From Denitromonas halophila (GTDB taxonomy: Bacteria > Pseudomonadota > Gammaproteobacteria > Burkholderiales > Rhodocyclaceae), in the NCBI RefSeq assembly GCF_007625155.1, contig NZ_VMNK01000015.1:186001-250000 (forward strand): DNA of 64,000 bases, given 5' to 3'. The notes under the pieces are model-generated. The model saw nothing but the letters and a program-made list of their open reading frames with translations. It was not told the origin of the DNA and did not search any database. The first letter of the stretch is position 1. Each line of letters opens with the position of its first letter. The position numbers were made by a program, and so were the translations under genes. This document shows, piece after piece, positions 36,962 to 47,489 of this stretch.

Positions 36962-39610
36962 GTGAAGCGCAAGCGGCGGATCGGTATTGCCGTCAGTCTT
37001 TTGGGGTATTTGCTGCTGGCCGGCATCGTGCCGCTCACGCTGCTGGCCGTGTCGTCATTCGACATTTCGCGTCGCATCATCATTGAGCAGGCGGGCGAGT
37101 TCCACCACCAGCGCATGACCGATCTGAGCGCCTATCTCACGCTGTATGCCGACCAGATCGAAGACCTTGCCGCCGACGTGGCGGGCAACGAGGCGCTGAG
37201 CGAGGCGCTGGACGAACACACCCTGCCAGCCGGGACCGATACCTTTTCGGTCCTGAAGACCCAGGCGCAGATTGGCTACATTCTGAATAGCTATGTGGGC
37301 ATCAAGGGGCTGGTGTCGATCGACCTGTTCTCGCCGGAAGGCAGGCACTTTCATGTCGGCGATACGCTCGACGCCCGCGATCTCGATCAGGCGCGCGTGC
37401 CGGAGATGCTGCGCGAAGCGCGCCGGAGCGCGACGTCAATCCACTGGCGCGGCATCGAGGATAACCTCAATCGCGCGTCGACCCAGAAGAAAGTGCTGAT
37501 GGCAACACGGGTCGTGCGGCATTTCAGACCGGAGACCGGCACCACGGAGGTGGTCGGCCTGTTGGTCATCAACATCGACACCCGCGTCATCATGAACGAG
37601 TTCCTCGCGGCGGTGAAAACGCCCGATCGGCTCACGCTCATGCTGCTCGACCAGAAAGGACTTTTCGTCTATCACAGCGACTCAGGAATGCTCGGTTTGC
37701 CGGCCGCGACCGGCTTTGCCGATGTGCTGCGAGCGGACGCGCCTGTTCGCGAACTGAGGCTCGACGAGGAAGACGTGATTCTGGCCGCCGTACCGGTAGC
37801 GCGCACCGGGCTGCAGTTGGCGGGGGCGCTGCCGCGCAGCGTGCTGGTCGCGCCGACCAATGCGCTGATTTACGCTGGCGTGGTGCTCTTGCTCATTGGT
37901 ATTGCTGCAATCGGCCTGATTGCCTGGCGTTTCACGCGCCGCGTGGTGGCACCGGTGCGAGATGTGTCGGAGGGGTTCGGCCGCCTCAAGGACCATCCCG
38001 ACGACATTCCGGCGCCCTTGGCGCTGGCCGATACCGAGGACGAGATCAGCGATATGGTGACCGGCTTCAACCGCCACCTCGAGGTGCTCGCGGCACAGCG
38101 AGTTGTCGCCCACGAGCTGTATGAAGCGCAACAGGCCGCCGAGTCTGCCAATCTGGCCAAGAGCCGCTTTCTCGCGACCATGTCGCACGAACTACGCACC
38201 CCGATGAATGCGGTACTGGGCATGGCGCAGCTGTTGCAGTTGCCCGAATTGACTGAAGCCGAGCGCAAGGAATACGCGGGCACCATTCTGAGTTCCGGTC
38301 AGTCGCTGCTGAGCTTGCTCAACGATATCCTCGATTTGTCCAAGATCGAGGCCGGGCGGATGGCGCTGGAGTCTGGCGAGTTCGAACCGGCCCTGTTGCT
38401 CGACGAGGTCGAAACCCTGTTCAGCCGAACAGCCAATGCCAAGAGCATTAAATTGAATGCTGAGTGGAACGGGCGCACCGGGCGGCGCTATTTGGGCGAC
38501 GCGTATCGGGTGCGTCAGATGCTGGTCAATCTGATTGGCAATGCCATCAAATTTACCGCCAAGGGCAGTGTGCGCATCGAAGCCGGTGAAGTGGTAACTG
38601 ACGGCACAAAGGCGGTGCTCGAATTTGCGGTCATCGATACCGGCATCGGCATCCCGGATGCATCGAAGGAAATGGTCTTTGAGGCCTTCTCACAGGCAGA
38701 CGACTCCGTTACGCGCAAGTACGGCGGCTCTGGTCTGGGTTTGTCGATCGTGCGTCGGCTCGCCCGGTTGATGGGGGGGGATGTCGGTGTCGATAGCCGT
38801 TCAGGGGTGGGTTCGCGTTTCTGGTTTCGTATTCAGGTCCAGCGTGTTGATGAGTGTGATGAGGTCGGCGTCGCCACTCGGTCGGTCATGGACGTGGGTG
38901 GGGTGGGCAGTTTGAGCGGCCATGTGTTGGTGGTGGAGGATCAGCCGAGCAATCAGAAGGTCATCAAGGCCTTGCTCGGCCAGCTAGGCGTGTCTGTCAC
39001 CGTGCTGGACGATGGCCAACAGGCGGTGGCGGCGCTTGAGGGTGGCATGGCTGTCGATCTGGTGCTGATGGACATCCAGATGCCGGTGATGAATGGCGAC
39101 GATGCCACCGCCCGAATCCGACAGTGGGAGACACAAGGCCGCCGACCCAGATTGCCGGTGATCGCCCTCACCGCCAATGCTTACGAAGGCGACCGGCAGC
39201 GTGCGCTGGCGGCAGGCATGGATGATTTTCTTGCCAAGCCGGTGTCGATCAGTCTCCTGCGAACCAGCCTCGCCCGGTGGCTGCCCGCCAGGCCCCCCGA
39301 GCCCGCTGCAACGGCGTCATCGATGCTTGCGCCAGACGCCCCAAGGGCACCGCTGGCTGCTCAGGCGCCCGAGTGCGACCCTCGCATCGAGACAATTCTG
39401 GCGCGCCTGTTCCCGCTGCTGGCTGAACGCAAATTCGATGCGCTCGCGGTGTTTCGCGACTTGCAGGCGGCCGTGGTTGGTACCCCACAGGCCGCCGGGG
39501 TGGCCGAGGCCGGAAAGTCACTGTCGGTGTTTCAATTTGCTGACGCGATGCAGCAATTGCGCGAAACCTTTGCTGTGACTGACACACCGGACGATCCATG
39601 CTCACGATGA
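36962..39610 (+). CDS. Hybrid sensor histidine kinase with receiver domain
   Basis: An 882-residue membrane kinase. Order: membrane segment (~10-32), periplasmic Cache-like sensor region (~35-290), membrane segment (~298-320), HAMP, HisKA with [20 protein letters not shown], HATPase (VNLIGNAIKFTAKG, DTGIGIPD, GGSGLGLSIVRRLARLMGG) and a receiver with VVEDQPSNQK, Asp in LMDIQMPVMNG and Lys in FLAKPVS. A final ~80 residues resemble a degenerate output or docking tail. The start is a GTG at 36962 after GGGAGGG. The stop overlaps the next gene. It most likely reads the binding protein encoded just upstream and relays to the following kinase. Confidence 0.9.
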   Translation: MKRKRRIGIAVSLLGYLLLAGIVPLTLLAVSSFDISRRIIIEQAGEFHHQRMTDLSAYLTLYADQIEDLAADVAGNEALSEALDEHTLPAGTDTFSVLKTQAQIGYILNSYVGIKGLVSIDLFSPEGRHFHVGDTLDARDLDQARVPEMLREARRSATSIHWRGIEDNLNRASTQKKVLMATRVVRHFRPETGTTEVVGLLVINIDTRVIMNEFLAAVKTPDRLTLMLLDQKGLFVYHSDSGMLGLPAATGFADVLRADAPVRELRLDEEDVILAAVPVARTGLQLAGALPRSVLVAPTNALIYAGVVLLLIGIAAIGLIAWRFTRRVVAPVRDVSEGFGRLKDHPDDIPAPLALADTEDEISDMVTGFNRHLEVLAAQRVVAHELYEAQQAAESANLAKSRFLATMSHELRTPMNAVLGMAQLLQLPELTEAERKEYAGTILSSGQSLLSLLNDILDLSKIEAGRMALESGEFEPALLLDEVETLFSRTANAKSIKLNAEWNGRTGRRYLGDAYRVRQMLVNLIGNAIKFTAKGSVRIEAGEVVTDGTKAVLEFAVIDTGIGIPDASKEMVFEAFSQADDSVTRKYGGSGLGLSIVRRLARLMGGDVGVDSRSGVGSRFWFRIQVQRVDECDEVGVATRSVMDVGGVGSLSGHVLVVEDQPSNQKVIKALLGQLGVSVTVLDDGQQAVAALEGGMAVDLVLMDIQMPVMNGDDATARIRQWETQGRRPRLPVIALTANAYEGDRQRALAAGMDDFLAKPVSISLLRTSLARWLPARPPEPAATASSMLAPDAPRAPLAAQAPECDPRIETILARLFPLLAERKFDALAVFRDLQAAVVGTPQAAGVAEAGKSLSVFQFADAMQQLRETFAVTDTPDDPCSR

Positions 39611-41262
39611 ACAAGCCAGCCGTTCTGGTGATCGACGATACGCCGAGCAACTTGCATACGCTGTGCGCCGCCCTGGCCAACGAGTTCGACGTGCGGGTGG
39701 CGTTGAGCGGGCCTGAGGGGCTTGCGTTGGCGGTGGCCGCGCCGCCAGACATCATTTTGCTGGACGTGATGATGCCTCAGATGGACGGCTACGAAGTGTG
39801 CCAGCGGCTCAAGGCGCTCCCGTCGCTAGTGCATGTGCCAGTCGTGTTCGTGACTGCCCTGGACGACCTCAGTGCCGAAGTCCGCGGCCTGCATCTGGGC
39901 GCGTCCGACTATTTGAGCAAGCCCGTCAATGTCGACATCGCCCGCTTGCGCATCCGCAATCTGGTGGAGCGCGAGCAGTTGCGCAAGGAAGTCGATGCCC
40001 AGCGCGATGCGCTGACGCAGCATCGCGATCATCTGGAGGCGATGGTCGAAGCACGCACCGCGGACTTGTCGACAGCGCGGGAGGCGGCCGAAGCCGCCAG
40101 CCGGGCCAAGAGCATCTTTCTGTCTAACATAAGCCACGAGCTGCGCACCCCAATGAACGCCATCATGGGCATGACGGCCGTGGCTCAGCGCCGCACCGAC
40201 GACCCGGCGCTGCGTGGTTGCCTGTCTCACGTCGATCGTGCCGCCCGCGATTTGCTGGCACTGCTCAACAACATCCTCGACATCGCCAACATCGAGGCCG
40301 ATCGGCTGACCCTGGCGTGGGTCGATTTCACCTTCGACGAGGTGCTGGACACGCTCCGTGCTCAGGTGCAGCACCCCGCGGCACAAAAGCAACTGGCGCT
40401 GCACTTTGAAGTGGCGCCGACGCTGGCCGCGCTTCCGCTTCGCGGTGACCCGGTGCGCCTTGGCCAGATACTCCTCAACCTGACCGGCAACGCCATCAAA
40501 TTTACCGGCGCCGGTCAGGTAGTCGTGCGGGCGGCGCTATGCACGCAGAATTCCGATGAGGTGAATGTGCGCTTCGAGGTGCAGGACACCGGCCCCGGGA
40601 TGACGGCGGCGGAACGGGATCGCTTGTTTGTCCTGTTCGAACAACTCGATGGTTCAACCACCCGCAGCCATGGAGGCACCGGCCTTGGGCTGGCGCTCAG
40701 CCAGCGTCTTGCACGGATGATGGATGGTCAGATCGGCGCGAGTAGCACGCCAGGCGTCGGTAGCACGTTCTGGCTTACCGTCCGGCTGACGCGGGCGGCG
40801 AAACACACGCCGCCCGCACCGCCGAATGACCCGGTCGATTTAGCGCAAGTCCGCCTCCAGGCCGACTTTGGCGGTGCGCGCATATTGCTGGCGGGCGATG
40901 AGCCGCTCAGCCAGGAATTGTCGCGCGTGCTGCTGGAGGACGTCGGTCTGGTGGTGGCGGTGGCCGAGACCCGGAGCGAGGCGCTGGCGATGGCCGGCCG
41001 TGCCGGCTACGACTTGATCCTGATGGATCTGCATGGATCCCGGATGGACGGTGTGGATACCGCCACCGCGATCCGCGCTTTGCCGGAGCACCGGCAGACC
41101 CCGATTCTCGCACTGACCGCCGACACCGACCTGTCGGATGCCGAGGCCCGTCGTGCCGCCGGGGTGAGTGCGCAGATCCACAAACCCGTCTACCCCGAAC
41201 AACTTTACGATGCTGTGGTGAAGTTGTTGGCACAGTCGCGCCCGTCCGCCTCCGCCAGCTGA
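39598..41262 (+). CDS. Soluble receiver-kinase-receiver hybrid protein
   Basis: A 554-residue cytoplasmic protein, with no membrane segment. Order: receiver (VIDDTPSN, Asp in [11 protein letters not shown], Lys in YLSKPV), short coiled coil, HisKA ([20 protein letters not shown]), HATPase ([39 protein letters not shown]) and a second receiver. That second receiver begins ILLAGDEP, so the usual first acidic residue of the Asp pair is missing; the phosphoacceptor Asp ([11 protein letters not shown]) and Lys (IHKPV) remain. The coding region overlaps the preceding kinase by 13 bases. A start at 39607 would give an ATGA overlap and is equally possible; neither has a clear ribosome site. It probably acts downstream of the hybrid kinase. 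No DNA-binding output is encoded nearby. Confidence 0.87.
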   Translation: MLTMNKPAVLVIDDTPSNLHTLCAALANEFDVRVALSGPEGLALAVAAPPDIILLDVMMPQMDGYEVCQRLKALPSLVHVPVVFVTALDDLSAEVRGLHLGASDYLSKPVNVDIARLRIRNLVEREQLRKEVDAQRDALTQHRDHLEAMVEARTADLSTAREAAEAASRAKSIFLSNISHELRTPMNAIMGMTAVAQRRTDDPALRGCLSHVDRAARDLLALLNNILDIANIEADRLTLAWVDFTFDEVLDTLRAQVQHPAAQKQLALHFEVAPTLAALPLRGDPVRLGQILLNLTGNAIKFTGAGQVVVRAALCTQNSDEVNVRFEVQDTGPGMTAAERDRLFVLFEQLDGSTTRSHGGTGLGLALSQRLARMMDGQIGASSTPGVGSTFWLTVRLTRAAKHTPPAPPNDPVDLAQVRLQADFGGARILLAGDEPLSQELSRVLLEDVGLVVAVAETRSEALAMAGRAGYDLILMDLHGSRMDGVDTATAIRALPEHRQTPILALTADTDLSDAEARRAAGVSAQIHKPVYPEQLYDAVVKLLAQSRPSASAS

Positions 41263-41349
41263 GCGGCCGGGTTGCGTGTCACCGTGTGTGGGCTTCGTAC
41301 TCGCCGCGAAACTTCCGCGGTGTGTCACTTCAGCCGAAAGCCCACAGCG

Positions 41350-41406
41350 CGGTCGGTGCGACGCGAAGCCGGTGCGCTGATCGGGGTCGGGTACGACCAG
41401 GAGTAA
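41350..41406 (+). pseudogene. 3' remnant of a Cache-protein gene
   Basis: The frame reads RSVRREAGALIGVGYDQE and then stop. It matches the last residues of the intact Cache protein at 34949-35806 (RSYVRREGGALIGVGYYQE). Twenty bases (gcgctgatcggggtcgggta) are identical between the two. Upstream, the match fades within a few codons, and there is no start or signal peptide. It marks a lost paralogue or the far edge of a duplicated or inserted block. Confidence 0.8.
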
Positions 41407-41539
41407 AGGCGATCCACGCCGCCTGACTCGCCATTAACGGCGCCGTGATCCCAGGGTCTGGATTGAGCAGGGAGCGTCGATGCTGACGTGATGGTTGATG
41501 TGGAACGACATACGGCGGCGCCCTACGCGGGATGTTGAT

Positions 41540-42058
41540 TCAAAGTGAATAAGCCACTTTGTTCTCTTTGACGGTGACCTTGCCGGTTGATTGCAATTGC
41601 TGGAGCAATGAAGCCAACTCTGCTTTTGAGAGACCTTTTGGGTAAAGCGAGGCGATAGTGGTCGTCAGCGTCTTGAGGGTGCGCGGCTTGGAATTGCCTC
41701 GCCGCTTCAGATTGGCAACAACGAAAGCGAATTTGTCGTCTTTTGTTTTGGCGACCGATGGTGCTTTGGGTGGTTTCTTCGATGGCGTTGCTGTTTTGGT
41801 AGAAGTGACGCTGTTCGGGCACTTGAATTGCCCTTTTTGATTGAGAACGACCTGGAATTTCTCTTTGAGTGACATGCTACCGAGCAGGGCATTGACCGAT
41901 TTGCAGCATGCAACGCAGTTCTCGTCGTTGTTGCTTCCACCGTTGGAACTGGCGAACAGATGTTCAACGCTTGCCTCCGCTTTCGGTAATGGTTGCTTGC
42001 AGAAGAAGCACAGTCCTCCTTGGACAAACATCAAGCGGTCAAGTGGTTTTGTGGGCAT
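41540..42058 (-). CDS. HNH-endonuclease-like protein with C-terminal winged-helix-like region
   Basis: A 172-residue protein. The N-terminus has a zinc-type HNH core: CFFCKQPLPKAEASVEHLFA, then NNDENCVACCKSVNALLG, giving CxxC, EH and CxxC. A lysine-rich linker (~90-110, KTATPSKKPPKAPS) leads to a small C-terminal domain of ~60 residues resembling a DNA-binding wing (TLKTLTTTIASLYPKGLSKA). I chose the ATG at 42058; the frame is open to 42169 but upstream text is not domain-like. Two 60-base lines I counted (41581-41640 and 41701-41760) have 47-48% GC, far below the neighbours, which suggests recent transfer. The substrate is unknown; a small nuclease of a mobile or defence element is possible. 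Confidence 0.65.
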   Translation of the reverse strand: MPTKPLDRLMFVQGGLCFFCKQPLPKAEASVEHLFASSNGGSNNDENCVACCKSVNALLGSMSLKEKFQVVLNQKGQFKCPNSVTSTKTATPSKKPPKAPSVAKTKDDKFAFVVANLKRRGNSKPRTLKTLTTTIASLYPKGLSKAELASLLQQLQSTGKVTVKENKVAYSL

Positions 42059-42315
42059 AAGCTTCAAACTACAAGTCGCCTCGTATTTGACGAAAAATAT
42101 CGCGTCAAGGCGTACCTTTGGGTGCTGGCCGAGGTGCCGGCCATCGCCAGCATTGGCGCGTCCTGTCATATCCAGAACGGATTAAACGCGACTTGGTCGA
42201 GAACGGCAAGCGGCACCCGGCGGGAATCGAGGGATTTCCGTCGGGTGCCGCGATCGTTGGTGGCGTCGTTCGCGACGCCGACGTTCGGTGAGGTGTCGGT
42301 GTCTGCGTGGTGGAG

Positions 42316-42636
42316 TCAGCCGCGCTCGACGACGACTTCGCTGATCTGCAGGATGGGCGCGAGGTCGGTGTAGTTGGAGATGTCGGCCATGATCTCGTCG
42401 GCGTGGGGGCCGAAGGCGCTCTGGAAGGCCTCGACGGAGTCGCAGAAGATGTGGCACATGCCGACGTAGGTGGCGGGCTCGTCAGGGGCGCCGCCGGCGA
42501 GTCCTTTGTCGACGGTGTAGTAGCGGCAGGCCGCGCCGAGGCGGGACTTGACCATGGGCATGTGGGTGTCGCGGTAGTAATCGTGGTCGAAGCGGGCGCC
42601 CGGGGTGTTGGGGTACATGACGCTGACTTTGATCAT
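42316..42636 (-). CDS. EthD-family protein
   Basis: A 106-residue ferredoxin-like-fold protein of the EthD family (dimeric alpha-beta barrel). Typical text is MIKVSVMYPNTPGARFDHDY, YRDTHMPMVKSRLG and the C-terminal DLAPILQISEVVVE. EthD itself is needed for ethyl tert-butyl ether breakdown, but most relatives have no proven reaction. AGGAGACA precedes the ATG. It is separated from the AcoR-like gene by the palindromic repeat and shows no operon partner. Confidence 0.85.
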   Translation of the reverse strand: MIKVSVMYPNTPGARFDHDYYRDTHMPMVKSRLGAACRYYTVDKGLAGGAPDEPATYVGMCHIFCDSVEAFQSAFGPHADEIMADISNYTDLAPILQISEVVVERG

Positions 42637-42663
42637 GGGGTGTCTCCTGTCTTTTCAGGCGGG

Positions 42664-42774
42664 GTAGGTTGGGTTGGTTGGGTTGAGCGGAGCGAAGCCC
42701 AACGCGATGGTTCGAATGTTTTTCTCGTGGCGAGGTGGCGGTTGTTGGGCTTCGCTGCGCTTAACCCAACCTAT
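42664..42774. repeat. 111-bp palindromic element with GTAGGTTGGGTT ends
   Basis: The left arm GTAGGTTGGGTT...GAGCGGAGCGAAGCCCAAC is mirrored by the right arm GTTGGGCTTCGCTGCGC-TTAACCCAACCTA. An extra GGTTGGGTT sits in the left arm. The centre is unrelated spacer of ~40 bases. The same arm occurs singly at 14509-14539. It is a non-coding, MITE- or REP-like hairpin between the EthD and AcoR-like genes and may also stop transcription from both sides. Confidence 0.85.
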
Positions 42775-42786
42775 GTGTCCTTTGAT

Positions 42787-44688
42787 TTACGTTGGTTCGT
42801 TGGGCGGGTTGTTTGGTGTGGCATTGTCATCCTGACGCAATTTCCGGTACAGCGTGGTTCGGGTGATGCCGAGCTCTCTTGCTGCGGCCGAAACGTTGCC
42901 GCCGTGGCGTTGCAGGCAGGCGCGGACGAGGCGTTGTTCGCAGCTGCGCAGGTCTTCGGCGGCCGGGGTGTGGGCCGGGGTGTTGGCGATGGCGGTGACG
43001 AGGTCTTCGGGCAGGTGCTTGAGATCGATGACGGTGTCGGTGTCGTCGAGCAGGGCGATCATGACGCGCAGGGCGTTCTTGAGTTGGCGGACGTTGCCGG
43101 GCCAGGGGTAGGCGCGTAGTTGGCTGCGCACGATATCGGCCAGGCGGATGGGGCGGCCGTCGGCGGCGTCGGCGAGCAAGGTGTCGAGGAAGCGGTCGAA
43201 GTCGGCGCGCTCGCGCAAGGCGGGCAGGGTGACGGAGAGGCCGTTGAGCCGAAAGAGCAGGTCGGCACGGAAGGCGCCTTCGGCGACCAGGGTGTGCAGC
43301 GGCCGGTGGCTGGCGCAGACGAGGGCGATGTCGATAGGGGTTTCATCGCTGCTGCCGAGCGGGGTGACGCGTCGGGTTTCGAGCACGCGCAGCAGCACGG
43401 CTTGCAGGGTGAGTGGCATGTCGCCGATTTCGTCGAGAAACAGGGTGCCGCCGTCGGCATCTTGGAGGCGGCCGGGGGCGCCTTTGGCTTTGGCGCCGGT
43501 GAAGGCGCCGGCGGCGTAGCCGAAGAGTTCGGATTCGATCAGCGTGGCGGGAATGGCGGCGCAATTGACGGCGACGAAGGGCGCGTCGCGGCGCGGCCCG
43601 TCGGCGTGGTAGGCGCGGGCAAAGAGTTCTTTGCCGGAGCCGGTTTCGCCCTGGATGAGCAGCGGGATGTCGTGCCCGGCGATGCGTCGGGCGCGGCGGA
43701 TGGCCAGCTGCATGCGCGGGTCGCCGTGGTCGAGCGTGTCGAAGCCGCTTTTTGGCCCGGTGGTTTTATGCAGCACCGTGGGCACCGCCTGGCTGTAATG
43801 CGGGGTCGGTGGCGGCGGGTTGCGCCACTGCAGGCGGGCCGACAGCGCGGGCGGCGGTGAGGTGCGCAGCAGAATCGGGCCGGTGGCACAGGCCTCGACG
43901 AGATGCGGCAGGCGGCGCCAGTCGCGCTGAAAGCAGGTGGTGAAGTCGGGCAGCGCGGTGGGGTCGGCGAGGCCGAGCAGGGCGCGGGCGCGACGGTTGC
44001 AGCCGATCATGCGGCCGGCGTCGTCAAACAGGGCGATGCCTTCGATGGGCGTGCCGAGCATTTCGGCGTGGGGGCTGAAGCGCACGATGACTTTGCCGGT
44101 GTCGAGCGATTCGATCAGCCGGTGTTCGATCATCTCGGCGGTGGAGGTGAGCAGTGCCTGGGCGTGAGGCAGGGTGACGCGGGTGTCGCTCGATAGGTCA
44201 AGGATGCCGAGCATGCCGCCGGTGGGGGCGTGGATGGGCGTGGCGATGCAGGTGAGGAAGCGGTTGCGCTCCAGAAAGTGTTGCTCGCCGCACACGGCAA
44301 TGGTGCGCGATTCATGCGCGACGGTGCCGATGGCATTGGTGCCCATCACCGCTTCGCGCCAGTGGGCGCCGGGGGCGAGGGCGACGCGCTGGGCACGGTC
44401 GACAAAATCGCCGTCGCCCACGGTGCGCAGCACCAACCCGTCACGGTCGGCCAGCAAGACCATGGATGATGACTGGGTGAGCTGACGATGCAGGTATTCC
44501 ATGACCGGCTGGGCAAAGCTCATCAGCCGGGCGTTGGCTTCGAGCCGCTCGGCGAGCAGCGAGCGGCTGGCGATGTCCAGATGCAGCGGATGCTCGGGGC
44601 TGAGGCCGTAGTCGGTCGAGCGCTGCCAGGAGGCGTCGATGTGCGGGGTGTTGGCAGCGGCGGGTTTGGGCGGCGACATGGGTGTCAT
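42787..44688 (-). CDS. AcoR-like sigma-54-dependent activator (GAF-AAA+-Fis)
   Basis: A 633-residue enhancer-binding protein. The N-terminal sensory part has the AcoR opening HIDASWQRS and a GAF domain (MGTNAIGTVAHESRTIAVCG, LTCIATPIHAPTGGMLGILD). A PAS-like segment follows. The AAA+ domain has Walker A GETGSGKE, the sigma-54 contact loop GAFTGAKAKG and Walker B GGTLFLDEIGD. The Fis helix-turn-helix is GNVSAAARELGITRTTLYRKL. The ATG at 44688 is uncertain; starts at 44748 and 44796 are in frame, but the last would overlap the operator. Divergent from the aldehyde dehydrogenase gene, whose promoter is sigma-54-type, it is the obvious activator of that gene. AcoR and AcxR relatives respond to small carbonyls or alcohols. 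Confidence 0.88.
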   Translation of the reverse strand: MTPMSPPKPAAANTPHIDASWQRSTDYGLSPEHPLHLDIASRSLLAERLEANARLMSFAQPVMEYLHRQLTQSSSMVLLADRDGLVLRTVGDGDFVDRAQRVALAPGAHWREAVMGTNAIGTVAHESRTIAVCGEQHFLERNRFLTCIATPIHAPTGGMLGILDLSSDTRVTLPHAQALLTSTAEMIEHRLIESLDTGKVIVRFSPHAEMLGTPIEGIALFDDAGRMIGCNRRARALLGLADPTALPDFTTCFQRDWRRLPHLVEACATGPILLRTSPPPALSARLQWRNPPPPTPHYSQAVPTVLHKTTGPKSGFDTLDHGDPRMQLAIRRARRIAGHDIPLLIQGETGSGKELFARAYHADGPRRDAPFVAVNCAAIPATLIESELFGYAAGAFTGAKAKGAPGRLQDADGGTLFLDEIGDMPLTLQAVLLRVLETRRVTPLGSSDETPIDIALVCASHRPLHTLVAEGAFRADLLFRLNGLSVTLPALRERADFDRFLDTLLADAADGRPIRLADIVRSQLRAYPWPGNVRQLKNALRVMIALLDDTDTVIDLKHLPEDLVTAIANTPAHTPAAEDLRSCEQRLVRACLQRHGGNVSAAARELGITRTTLYRKLRQDDNATPNNPPNEPT

Positions 44689-44759
44689 GTCAGCAGGATT
44701 CGTGCCGCTCGTAGACGGGCGTGAACCGGTGCTTTTCAGGTGTGCCATCTGCCCGGAAG

Positions 44760-44795
44760 CGCTCCATGATGGAACAGGTGTGCTTTTTCGAAGCA
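44760..44795. promoter_or_regulatory. Bipartite enhancer element, copy B (upstream of aldehyde dehydrogenase)
   Basis: CGCTCC-N5-GGAACA is followed after 9 bases by TTTCGAAGCA. Structure and spacing match copies A (27562) and C (48608). It lies about 110-145 bases upstream of the sigma-54 promoter of the aldehyde dehydrogenase gene and next to the start of the AcoR-like gene, so it could also mediate self-control. Confidence 0.8.
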
Positions 44796-44907
44796 TCCCG
44801 TGCGGTGTGCACTTGCCTGCCTGGGCAATGGGCGCGGCGCCGTAGCCGGCGCGTCATGCCTTGTGTGGCGTGGGATTCGATTGGAATTCCGGTTGGTCGG
44901 TGCGGCT

Positions 44908-44922
44908 TGGCACGGTGCCTGC
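44908..44922 (+). promoter_or_regulatory. Sigma-54 (-24/-12) promoter for the aldehyde dehydrogenase gene
   Basis: The site reads TGGCAC-GGTGC-CTGC, one mismatch (CTGC for TTGC) with exact spacing and invariant GG/GC. The expected start near 44934 lies ~50 bases before the ATG. Confidence 0.8.
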
Positions 44923-44982
44923 GATGGTGTTCTGCGACGGACGAGTGTCCGCACCCGAATCGTTCATAACACTGGAGACACC

Positions 44983-46503
<1,521 letters not shown>

Positions 46504-46590
46504 ACAACTTCCAAGCCACACGCGGCCGGGCGCGGATGCTCCCGGTCCGGCCGCACACTGTGTTCTCCCTCCTCGCAGTCAGGAGCTTTT

Positions 46591-46617
46591 CGGGGCGGCT
46601 TCGGTCGCCCCGTTTTT
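46591..46617 (+). terminator. Intrinsic terminator between exaC and DUF779
   Basis: The stem CGGGGCG/CGCCCCG with an 8-base loop is followed by TTTTT. It lies 88 bases after the exaC stop and ~30 before the DUF779 start, so it ends or attenuates the exaC transcript. Confidence 0.85.
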
Positions 46618-46648
46618 CTTGTCTGGCGGCGTGTTAAAGGAGTGTTTC

Positions 46649-47023
46649 ATGATCGACCGAGTGATAGCCACCGACGCCGCCCTGGCGTTGATTGAACGGC
46701 TCAAGGCCAAGCACGGCCCCGATCTATTGTTTCATCAGTCGGGCGGATGCTGTGATGGCAGCGCTGCCAATTGCTACCTGAAGGGCGAGATCACCGTCGA
46801 CAGCGACGTGTTTCTCGGCGAAATCGGCGGTACCCCGTTTTACATCAGCAGTTCGCAGTACGAGTACTGGAAGCACACCCAATTGATCATCGACGTGATA
46901 GAGGCGCGAGGGGGCGGCACTTTCTCGCTGGAGGGGCCCGAAGGCGTGTCCTTTCATACGCGATCCCGTCTGTTTACCGATGCTGAGTGGGCCGAGCTTG
47001 AAGCCTCCGGCCTGGTGAGATAA
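46649..47023 (+). CDS. DUF779 protein, aldehyde dehydrogenase-associated
   Basis: A 124-residue protein of the DUF779 family. Conserved residues include FHQSGGCCDGSAANCY (three cysteines, a likely metal or redox site) and PFYISSSQYEYWKHTQLIIDV. DUF779 genes commonly follow aldehyde dehydrogenases of the ExaC/AcoD type, including here, but their reaction is unknown. AAAGGAGTG precedes the ATG at 46649. The intrinsic terminator before it means it gets only read-through from exaC unless it has its own promoter. Confidence 0.85.
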   Translation: MIDRVIATDAALALIERLKAKHGPDLLFHQSGGCCDGSAANCYLKGEITVDSDVFLGEIGGTPFYISSSQYEYWKHTQLIIDVIEARGGGTFSLEGPEGVSFHTRSRLFTDAEWAELEASGLVR

Positions 47024-47042
47024 TTCATTCAAGGAAATTTTC

Positions 47043-47363
47043 ATGCGTACAAAACTCTTGCTCGTTGCTGCGCTTGCACTCGGGTGTATTCAGCCGGCCT
47101 TGGCCTCATACGATGTGGTTAAAAAGGCGCGCTGCATCAGTTGCCATGCGCTCGACAAGAAAATGGTGGGCCCGGCCTTCCGCGATATCGCCGCCAAATA
47201 CGCCGGTCAGGCCGATGCACAGACCGCCTTGTTTGCCAAGGTGCGTGAGGGCGGAGCCGGTGTCTGGGGGCAGATCCCGATGACGCCGAATGACGAAGCC
47301 AAGATCAGCGACGACAATTTGAAGGTCGCCATCGACTGGATTCTGGCGGGCGCAGAAAAGTAA
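47043..47363 (+). CDS. Small class I cytochrome c (c-551/c-552 type)
   Basis: A 106-residue protein with a signal peptide (ending ALAS) and one haem motif, CISCH. The axial Met is likely in IPMTPN. Length and the text MVGPAFRDIAAKYAG fit the c-551/c-552 family of soluble periplasmic electron carriers. It follows DUF779 by 19 bases and is probably cotranscribed. In this setting it may carry electrons from the alcohol dehydrogenases to the terminal oxidase. Confidence 0.9.
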   Translation: MRTKLLLVAALALGCIQPALASYDVVKKARCISCHALDKKMVGPAFRDIAAKYAGQADAQTALFAKVREGGAGVWGQIPMTPNDEAKISDDNLKVAIDWILAGAEK

Positions 47364-47489
47364 GTCGCGTATTGTCGTCATGTGGTGGGCCGGCCCGCCG
47401 GACTGATGTGAATCAGAGCCGGCTGGCCGGTCTCTTGCGTGGACGCCGCGGCGCGGCTTTTCTATGCTGAAGCGATAGAGGAGAGCGCG

